Shown: one piece after another, positions 58,586 through 64,000 of the stretch
Numbering within the stretch: position 1 is the first letter of the stretch
How the letters are laid out: each line of letters starts with the position of its first letter
Source of the DNA: Rhodocyclales bacterium
GTDB lineage: Bacteria; Pseudomonadota; Gammaproteobacteria; Burkholderiales; Rhodocyclaceae
Direction of reading: 5' to 3'
DNA length: 64,000 nucleotides
NCBI GenBank assembly: GCA_016183655.1
Contig: JACPEH010000017.1
Location: forward strand, 62,001 to 126,000
Notes under the pieces: generated by a model
Seen by the model: only the letters and a program-made list of their open reading frames with translations
Database searches by the model: none
What the model was told of the DNA's origin: nothing
Position numbers and translations under genes: made by a program

Positions 58586-58783
58586 TTACATCTTCTTCTT
58601 GCCGGCTTTCTTGGTCGCCGGCTTCTTCGCCGGCTTCTTGGCGGCCGCCGCCTTCGGCGCGGGAGCGCTGGCCTCCGCGGAAACCACGGTGCCGCCGGCA
58701 TTCTCGGCAGCTTTCGGCACCGCCAGGGCGCCAAAGGAAACGAAAGCGAAGGCAGCCGCAACGAACAGCGAAACTTTCTTCAT
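58586..58783 (-). CDS. Small exported Lys/Ala-rich protein
   Basis: A 65-residue precursor. A signal peptide (MKKVSLFVAAAFAFVSFGAL) is followed by an Ala-rich stretch and a C-terminal histone-H1-like tail (AAKKPAKKPATKKAGKKKM). The mature part is small, basic and low in complexity, so no family can be named. It could bind acidic cell-surface polymers or DNA. ATG 58783 with GGAAAGGGATCAC upstream. It lies 31 bases downstream of the rluE-like gene and ends at a strong terminator. Confidence 0.75.
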   Translation of the reverse strand: MKKVSLFVAAAFAFVSFGALAVPKAAENAGGTVVSAEASAPAPKAAAAKKPAKKPATKKAGKKKM

Positions 58784-58814
58784 GAGTGATCCCTTTCCGT
58801 AGATATCGTAATAG

Positions 58815-59393
58815 TTATCGCCGGACTTCGCGGCCCGCCAGATCGGCGTAGCCACCCCCGAACTCGCGCCATTGCCCCGGCGCCAACCCGTCCAAAGTCA
58901 CGGCTCCTACAGCATAGCGGATCAGCCGCAGCGTGGGAAAGCCGACATGCGCGGTCATCCGCCGCAGCTGCCGGTTCTTGCCCTCGCGCAGCACGATTTC
59001 CAGCCACGAGGTCGGGATCGCCTGGCGGAAGCGCACCGGCGGATCGCGCGGCCAGAGATTTTCCGGCGCCGGGATGCGGCGCACCTCGCAGGGCAGCGTC
59101 GTGAAGTCGGCGTAGCGCACGCCGCGCCGCAGCTGCGCCAGCGCCGCCTCGCTCGGCTCGCCCTCGACCTGCACCCAGTAGGTCTTCGGCAGCTTGTGCT
59201 TCGGATCGGCGATGCGCGCCTGCAGCGCGCCGTCGTCGGTGAGCAGCAGCAGCCCTTCGCTGTCGGCGTCGAGGCGACCGGCGACGTACACGCCGGGCAC
59301 CGACAGCAGTCCCTTCAGCCCCTGCCAGCGGCCTTCCGGCGTGAACTGGCTGAGGTAGCCATAGGGTTTGTTGAGGAGGACGATGCGGGCCAT
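58815..59393 (-). CDS. RluE-like 23S rRNA pseudouridine synthase
   Basis: A 192-residue RsuA/RluB/E/F-family enzyme. The catalytic motif GRLDADSEGLLLLTDDGALQ contains the active Asp. The family start MARIVLLNKPYGYLSQFTPE and the C-terminal EGKNRQLRRMTAHVGFPTLR are present. There is no S4 domain, so it is RluE-like; RluE modifies U2457 of 23S rRNA in E. coli. ATG 59393 was chosen as the family start; a longer frame exists without support. It follows nirN by 74 bases on the same strand. Confidence 0.9.
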   Translation of the reverse strand: MARIVLLNKPYGYLSQFTPEGRWQGLKGLLSVPGVYVAGRLDADSEGLLLLTDDGALQARIADPKHKLPKTYWVQVEGEPSEAALAQLRRGVRYADFTTLPCEVRRIPAPENLWPRDPPVRFRQAIPTSWLEIVLREGKNRQLRRMTAHVGFPTLRLIRYAVGAVTLDGLAPGQWREFGGGYADLAGREVRR

Positions 59394-59467
59394 CGGGCGA
59401 TCCGGGCATTCAAAAAAACAGGGCGGATCGTAACACCCGATCCGCCCCGCGTGGACTGCGGCTGCGC

Positions 59468-61078
59468 TCAGTGGCTGGTGCCTTCCGAACGCGTGATCTT
59501 GTTCCACACGTTGTACTTGCCGACCGGTTTCTTCGCCGGAACGCGCTTCACCTCGGCCAGCGTCTGCATGTCGATCACCAGCAGCGCGCCGTCCATCTCC
59601 CACAGGCTGGCCAGCGCGTAGCGGCCGTCCTTGGTGAACTCGACGTGGGCCAGCGTCTGCCCGGCCGGCGCTTCGATCTCCTTGACCACCGCCAGCGTCT
59701 GCTTGTCGATGATCTGCAGCTTGTTCTTGTGCTCCTTGCTCATCATCGAGTCGGTGAAGGCGTAGCGCGTGTTCTCGTGGCTGCGCATGAAGAAGCCGGG
59801 GCCGCGGGTCGGGATCTGCTTCACGTTCTCGAAGGTAGCGAGGTCGATCACCGTGATCAGCCCCTCGTTCAGGTTGGGCGAGGCCATCACCAGCCGCTCC
59901 TTACCGGCCGGGTCGGTCCACTTCCAGGTGATGCCCGAGCCGAGGTGCGGCATGCCCGGCAGGTCAAGGTCGGCGACCTTCTTGCGGCCGTCGAGGTAGA
60001 TCACCTGGCCCTTGGTCGCCGAGCGCGAGGCGCCGAGGATCTCGTCGTAGCTCTGGGTGAAGAAGAAGTCGTCGAGGTAGTCCTTCAAGAGCGTGCGGCG
60101 CGGGTAGAGGAAGCCCGGCTTGAAGTCGCCCTCCTTGTACTGGAAGTCGTGCACCAGCCCTTCGGCGACCGGCTCGGCCTGCGGGTCGTAGCTGATCTCC
60201 CAGACTTCCGGCACGTCCTTCAGCGCGGCGACGAAGCTCTTCCTGGGCGAGGCGTCGTAGACGGCGGAGACGCGCGAGGTCTTGTCGCCCTTGGCATTGG
60301 CCACCGGGATGATCCTGGTCAGCGACAGATCCTTCGCGTCGAGCACGACCAGCGTGTGCGGCAGGTAGTTGGCCACCATCACCCACTTGCCGTCACCGGA
60401 CACCGCGGCGTTGCGCGTGTTCAGGCCGGCGCGGGTCTCGGCCACCACCGTCAGGTTCCACAGGTCGTACTTGGTGATCCAGCCGTCGCGCGAGGCGAAA
60501 TAGACGAAGCGGCCGTCCGGCGAATACTTCGGCCCGCCGTGCAGCGCGTAGCGGCTGGGGAAGCGGTGGATGCGTTCGAGCTTGTCGCCGTCGAGCACCG
60601 AGACGTGGTGGTCGCCGGTCTCGACGACGATGAACAGGTTCATCGGGTCGGCGCCCTGCAAGGCCGCCGACGGCCGGTTCGGCAGGTCGAGCGCGGCCCG
60701 GTCGACGACCTGCGAGGCCTTGATCTCGGCCTCGCCCCAGACCGGCGCCGGCGTTACCTTGGTATAGATCCAGTCGGCCAGCGCCTGGATCTCGTCGGCC
60801 TTCAGCTTGTCGGCGAACGGCGGCATCTGCGTCGCCGGCCGGCTGTCGCGGATGACCTTGGCCGCTTCCGGCTTCTTCAGCCGCTCCAGGTTCTCCGGCA
60901 GCAGCGCCGGACCGACGCCGCCGAGGCGGTTCTCGCCGTGGCAGGCGAGGCAATGCTCCTTGTACAGCGCCTGCACGTTGACGCCGTCCGCCGCTTCGGC
61001 GAACGAGGCCATGCCGGACAGGAAGACCGCCAGGTAGGCGGCAGGCAGCCAGTGCCGCAGCGTGCGCTCCCAGTTCAT
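59468..61078 (-). CDS. nirN: NirN, c-type cytochrome with d1-type beta-propeller
   Basis: NirN is a periplasmic homologue of nitrite reductase NirS that acts in heme d1 biosynthesis (dihydro-d1 oxidation and transfer). The 536-residue protein has a signal peptide, a heme c site CLACHGE with Cys43-Cys46-His47, and an eight-bladed-propeller domain with repeats such as GGPKYSPDGRFVYFASRDG, NAAVSGDGKWVMVANYLPHT and HVEFTKDGRYALASLWEMDG. The heme site lies directly after the signal peptide, as in NirN rather than NirS, which has a longer leader. Its ATG overlaps the nirJ stop (ATGA). Confidence 0.9.
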   Translation of the reverse strand: MNWERTLRHWLPAAYLAVFLSGMASFAEAADGVNVQALYKEHCLACHGENRLGGVGPALLPENLERLKKPEAAKVIRDSRPATQMPPFADKLKADEIQALADWIYTKVTPAPVWGEAEIKASQVVDRAALDLPNRPSAALQGADPMNLFIVVETGDHHVSVLDGDKLERIHRFPSRYALHGGPKYSPDGRFVYFASRDGWITKYDLWNLTVVAETRAGLNTRNAAVSGDGKWVMVANYLPHTLVVLDAKDLSLTRIIPVANAKGDKTSRVSAVYDASPRKSFVAALKDVPEVWEISYDPQAEPVAEGLVHDFQYKEGDFKPGFLYPRRTLLKDYLDDFFFTQSYDEILGASRSATKGQVIYLDGRKKVADLDLPGMPHLGSGITWKWTDPAGKERLVMASPNLNEGLITVIDLATFENVKQIPTRGPGFFMRSHENTRYAFTDSMMSKEHKNKLQIIDKQTLAVVKEIEAPAGQTLAHVEFTKDGRYALASLWEMDGALLVIDMQTLAEVKRVPAKKPVGKYNVWNKITRSEGTSH

Positions 61079-62274
61079 GCTTCGCTCCGCTGGATACGCG
61101 TGTAGGGGGTGACGGTCAGGCGCTCGCCCGACGAGACGACGCCGATCTCCTCGTCGTCGAGGTAGCAGCCGGGGTCTTCCGCCCACGGGTCGCGGGTCAG
61201 CTGCTGCGCGCGCACGCGCGTGTTGCCGTTGCAGATTTCCAGATAGCGGCACTCGCCGCAGCGCCCGGTGACCGGGCGCGGGTGCTGCTTCAGCCCGGCC
61301 ATCAGCGGGTCGGAAAGATCCGGCCAGATCGCCGAGAACGGCCGCTGGCGGACGTTGCCGAGGGTGTGGTGCCACCACATGGTATCGGGGTGAACATTTC
61401 CGAGGTTGTCGATGTTGGCGACGTTCACGCCCGACGAGTTGCCGCCCCACTGGCGCAGCTTGGCTTCCACATGCGCGGCGCGCTCGGGGAAACGTTTCTG
61501 CACCCAGTGCAGGAAGTAGACGCCGTCGGCGTCGTTGTTGCCGGTGGTGAATTCCTTGTGCAAGCCGCGCTGCCGGTATTCCCAGCAGGTCTCGAAGAGC
61601 AGGTCCATCGCCCAGCGCGTCAGCTTATGCTGGGCGTCGTCCTTGCGGTTCTTGTTGCCGCGGCCGGCGTAGTTGAGGTGCGAGAAGTAGAAGCGGTCGA
61701 TGCCTTCGTCTTCCACCAGCTTCAGCAGCCCCGGCAGGTCGTGCGCGTTGTCCTGCGTCATCGTGAAGCGGACGCCGATCTTCAGGCCGAGGTCGCGGCA
61801 GCGACGGATGCCGGCGAGCGAGGCCGCGAAGGCGCCGTCCATGCGCCGGAACCTGTCGTGGGTTTCCTTGATGCCGTCGAGCGAAACGCCGACGTAGTTG
61901 AAGTCGCACTCGGCGATGCGGTCGATGTTCGAATCGTCGATCAGCGTGCCGTTCGACGACAGGCCGACGTAGAAGCCCTTGGCCTTCGCCGCCTTGGCGA
62001 TGTCGAAGATGTCCGCGCGCAGCAGCGGCTCGCCGCCGGAGAGGATCAGCACCGGCACGCGGAAGGCCTTGAGGTCGTCCATCACGCCGTAGATCTCCTC
62101 GGTCGTCAGCTCGCCGGGGAAATCCTTGTCGGCGGAGATCGAGTAGCAGTGCTTGCAGGTCAGGTTGCAGCGGCGGATCAGGTTCCAGATCACCACCGGG
62201 CCGGGGGGATTGCGCTTCGGGCCGAGCGGCGTCGGCGACGCGATCTCGTCCATGTATTGGGATATGCGGAACAT
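61075..62274 (-). CDS. nirJ: NirJ, heme d1 biosynthesis radical SAM protein
   Basis: NirJ removes the propionate side chains during heme d1 synthesis. The 399-residue radical SAM protein has the 4Fe-4S motif C36xxxC40xxC43 (RRCNLTCKHCYSIS). It also has a C-terminal SPASM-like Cys cluster (TGRCGECRYLEICNGNTRVR) and the family start YMDEIASPTPLGPKR. It is the first gene of the nirJ-nirN pair. An FNR/DNR-type site lies about 60 bases upstream. Confidence 0.95.
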   Translation of the reverse strand: MFRISQYMDEIASPTPLGPKRNPPGPVVIWNLIRRCNLTCKHCYSISADKDFPGELTTEEIYGVMDDLKAFRVPVLILSGGEPLLRADIFDIAKAAKAKGFYVGLSSNGTLIDDSNIDRIAECDFNYVGVSLDGIKETHDRFRRMDGAFAASLAGIRRCRDLGLKIGVRFTMTQDNAHDLPGLLKLVEDEGIDRFYFSHLNYAGRGNKNRKDDAQHKLTRWAMDLLFETCWEYRQRGLHKEFTTGNNDADGVYFLHWVQKRFPERAAHVEAKLRQWGGNSSGVNVANIDNLGNVHPDTMWWHHTLGNVRQRPFSAIWPDLSDPLMAGLKQHPRPVTGRCGECRYLEICNGNTRVRAQQLTRDPWAEDPGCYLDDEEIGVVSSGERLTVTPYTRIQRSEA

Positions 62275-62332
62275 CGGAGAAAACCTTGGCTTGGGGTACG
62301 GGTATTAGAAGGCAGCCGGCGCCCCCCGGCCT

Positions 62333-62346
62333 TGACGTGGATCAAC
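62333..62346 (-). promoter_or_regulatory. FNR/DNR-type binding site at the nirJ promoter
   Basis: TTGAC-GTGG-ATCAA is a near-perfect match to the TTGAT-N4-ATCAA consensus. Its centre (62339.5) is 41.5 bases from a plausible start of transcription near 62298. A minus-strand TAATAC hexamer in the TCTAATACC stretch stands in the -10 position. This is the classical class II arrangement for anaerobic or NO-responsive activation of nir genes. Confidence 0.8.
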
Positions 62347-62370
62347 CCCGGCCGCAGCCAACCCCTTGTC

Positions 62371-62398
62371 GGCGGCGCGGCCGTTCGCGCGCCGCCGC
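62371..62398 (-). terminator. GC-rich hairpin after the chemoreceptor gene
   Basis: CGGCGGCGCG (62371-62380) pairs perfectly with CGCGCCGCCG (62389-62398) around an eight-base loop, six bases after the chemoreceptor stop. No T-run follows, so it may only slow polymerase or protect the 3' end. Confidence 0.5.
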
Positions 62399-62403
62399 CG
62401 GGA

Positions 62404-64000
62404 CTAGGCTTCCAGCAGCGCCTCCGACACGCAGCCGACGCGGACGTTGCCCCACAGGCGGCCGCCGATGTGGATCGGCAGCGCGATGTCGCAGAGCAGC
62501 TCGCCGGTGTCGCGGACATAGGTGCGCACCAGCACCGGCAGCGTGTTCTTCGCCGCGCGCAGCTCGCCCGGGTTCTCGAACTTGCGGCAGGTGCGGTTGC
62601 CGACCAGGTCGGCGGCCGGGTCGCCGGTCAACGGCTTGGAGAACTTGAGGTTGTGCGCCGACAGGTAGCCGTCGGTATTCACCGCCACCGCGTAGGCGCA
62701 GCCGGGCACCGCGGTCAGGCAGGTTTCGAGGAACTGCTGGCAGCGACGGGCGTACTCGTCGCCCCAGGCCACCTTGTACTTGGGCGGCTTGCAGTTGCCG
62801 AAGGACTGGTAGTTGCGGTCGAAGACGTCGATGCCGGTGCGCTGCATGTCTTCCAGCTGCGCCTGGATCGCGTCGCGCAGCAGGCGCGACTGGTCGACGG
62901 CGAGGTCGAAGGCGCCGCGGCCGATCTTGAAGCGCGACACCAGCTCCTGCACGCCCTCGGTGGCCGTCGCCAGGCCGTTGGTGCGCTCCTCGGAGTCGGC
63001 CATGTAGCGGGCGACCTCGCCGGAGAGCTGGTGGATGTGCGAGACGTTCTCGTGCACCTGGCCGTTGGTCGAGGAGAGTTCCTCCATCGCGCTGGCAATG
63101 TGCAGCAGCTGCTCGCCGGTGCGCTCGAAATCGACCACCATCGTCTCGAAGTGCTCGGCCGAGCGGCCGACCACCTCGCGCGTCTGCTGCACGTCGGCGT
63201 TGATCTCGACGTTCTCGGAACGGGTGTTGCCGACCAGCGACAGCATCTTCTCGATGTTGCCGGTGATCTCGGCCGAGGCCACGGTCACCCGTTCGGCCAG
63301 CTTCCTGACTTCGTCGGCGACCACCGCGAAGCCGCGCCCGGCCTCGCCGGCGCGCGCCGCCTCGATCGCCGCGTTCAGGGCAAGCAGGTTGGTCTGGTCA
63401 GCCACTTCGCGGATCAGCGCGGCGATCTGGTTGATGCTCGCAGAGCGCTGCGACAGGTCGTCCACGGTCTGGTTGAAGCGCAGCACCTTCTCGCCGACGG
63501 TGTTGATCTTGCTGGAGATCTCCTGCATTTCGCGCAGCGAGACGCGGGCGCTTTCAAGGTTGGTGTGGGTCGAATCGGAAATCACCTGCGTGCTGCGCGA
63601 GACCTCGTCGATCGCCTGCGTCGCCTCGGTGCTGGCGGTGAACACCAGCTCGGTCATCTCGCCCTGCTGGCGCGCGCGCTTGCCGGTCTCGTCGACGCGG
63701 GTCTTGACCTGCACCGCCTCGCGCGCGATGTCGATGCTCGCCTTGCGGATCTCGCCGATGATCTGCCGCATCTTCTCGGCAAAACGGTTGTAGCTTTCGG
63801 CCAGCTCGCGGAACTCGTCGTGCGACACCGGTTTCATGTCGTACGAGAAGTCGCCGGCGCCTTCGGCGATCCTGCTGAAGGTGTCAATCACCGAACGCAC
63901 CGGGCGCAGGATCAGGTGGCGCAGATAGAGCACCTGACCGACGTTCCACGCCAGCGCGAACACCGTCAGCGAGATCATCAGCGTCAGGCCGCCGTCGAGC
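62404..64000 (-). CDS. Methyl-accepting chemotaxis protein (5' end outside window)
   Basis: At least 532 residues of a chemoreceptor whose start lies beyond 64000. The visible part begins in the second membrane helix ([20 protein letters not shown]), then a HAMP domain ([20 protein letters not shown]), the signalling hairpin with [20 protein letters not shown], and a C-terminal domain ([20 protein letters not shown], then [10 protein letters not shown], then [20 protein letters not shown]). That last domain matches the end of the receptor at 15029-16726. It ends VSEALLEA without a CheR pentapeptide. Position next to nirJ may link it to nitrogen-oxide or oxygen taxis; this is inference. Confidence 0.92.
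   Translation of the reverse strand, partial: LDGGLTLMISLTVFALAWNVGQVLYLRHLILRPVRSVIDTFSRIAEGAGDFSYDMKPVSHDEFRELAESYNRFAEKMRQIIGEIRKASIDIAREAVQVKTRVDETGKRARQQGEMTELVFTASTEATQAIDEVSRSTQVISDSTHTNLESARVSLREMQEISSKINTVGEKVLRFNQTVDDLSQRSASINQIAALIREVADQTNLLALNAAIEAARAGEAGRGFAVVADEVRKLAERVTVASAEITGNIEKMLSLVGNTRSENVEINADVQQTREVVGRSAEHFETMVVDFERTGEQLLHIASAMEELSSTNGQVHENVSHIHQLSGEVARYMADSEERTNGLATATEGVQELVSRFKIGRGAFDLAVDQSRLLRDAIQAQLEDMQRTGIDVFDRNYQSFGNCKPPKYKVAWGDEYARRCQQFLETCLTAVPGCAYAVAVNTDGYLSAHNLKFSKPLTGDPAADLVGNRTCRKFENPGELRAAKNTLPVLVRTYVRDTGELLCDIALPIHIGGRLWGNVRVGCVSEALLEA

Noticed and set aside
59468..61078. Calling the cytochrome with d1 propeller NirS (nitrite reductase)
   Set aside because: The heme c motif follows the signal peptide directly, the length is shorter than NirS, and the gene is coupled to nirJ; NirN fits better.

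Overview
The window is a GC-rich (by eye mid-60s percent) bacterial chromosome segment packed with genes. The gene content points to a flagellated, denitrifying betaproteobacterium of the Rhodocyclales type (Dechloromonas/Azonexus/Azospira-like). Signs of this are a polar-flagellum set (FlhF/FlhG plus two stator pairs), CheV-rich chemotaxis, heme d1 genes nirJ and nirN, PPi-dependent phosphofructokinase next to a membrane pyrophosphatase, and the exbB-exbD-lpxK-trm112-kdsB-adk order common in Betaproteobacteria. This taxonomic call is inference from gene content; no rRNA is present. I saw no tRNA, rRNA, CRISPR array, insertion sequence or prophage.

Region 1 (1-20.4 kb) is motility. The flgA tail, flgM and flgN lie on the plus strand behind a convincing sigma-28 promoter. 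A minus-strand flhB-flhA-flhF-flhG-fliA-motC-motD operon follows, with genes overlapping by a few bases. Next comes a cheV-cheV-cheY-cheZ-cheA operon ending in a strong terminator. Then come a chemoreceptor, a STAS protein, cheR, an odd interrupted reading frame and a second stator pair motA-motB. No cheW, cheB or cheD is present here; the CheV proteins can supply coupling.

Region 2 (20.6-29.5 kb) is a mixed set: two Nudix hydrolases, a TonB-type protein, an HNH nuclease-like protein, two exported proteins, a Crp/Fnr regulator, a thiolase, a CobD/CbiB-like membrane protein, a retropepsin-like protease and a glutamine amidotransferase. Region 3 (29.5-38.4 kb) holds argD-argF-argG-DUF2788-ppnP-yajQ, an orphan ParA ATPase, DUF3579, rpsT, murJ and a PEBP-family protein. 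Region 4 (38.4-45.8 kb) links pyrophosphate and energy metabolism (hppA, pfp, adk) with envelope genes (kdsB, trm112, lpxK, exbD, exbB).

Region 5 (45.8-52.6 kb) holds a cupin protein divergent from a GlxA/AraC regulator. It is followed by an RND efflux cassette (adaptor, pump, DUF2892 protein) lying between two related 207-208 bp intergenic elements. Each element begins with an inverted pair of DnaA boxes. Region 6 (52.6-64 kb) holds xseA, sodB, a TerB/DUF697-like protein, a remote homologue of Bacillus transglutaminase Tgl, ubiC, a DUF192 protein, a small basic exported protein, a rluE-like gene, nirN-nirJ under an FNR/DNR-type site, and a chemoreceptor running off the right edge.

The observations most worth following are the Tgl-like protein with altered catalytic positions, the paired DnaA-box elements, the FliM-like CheY-binding motifs at the N terminus of CheZ, the shared C-terminal sensor domain of the two chemoreceptors, and the interrupted frame ending in a WxxF motif just upstream of cheR.
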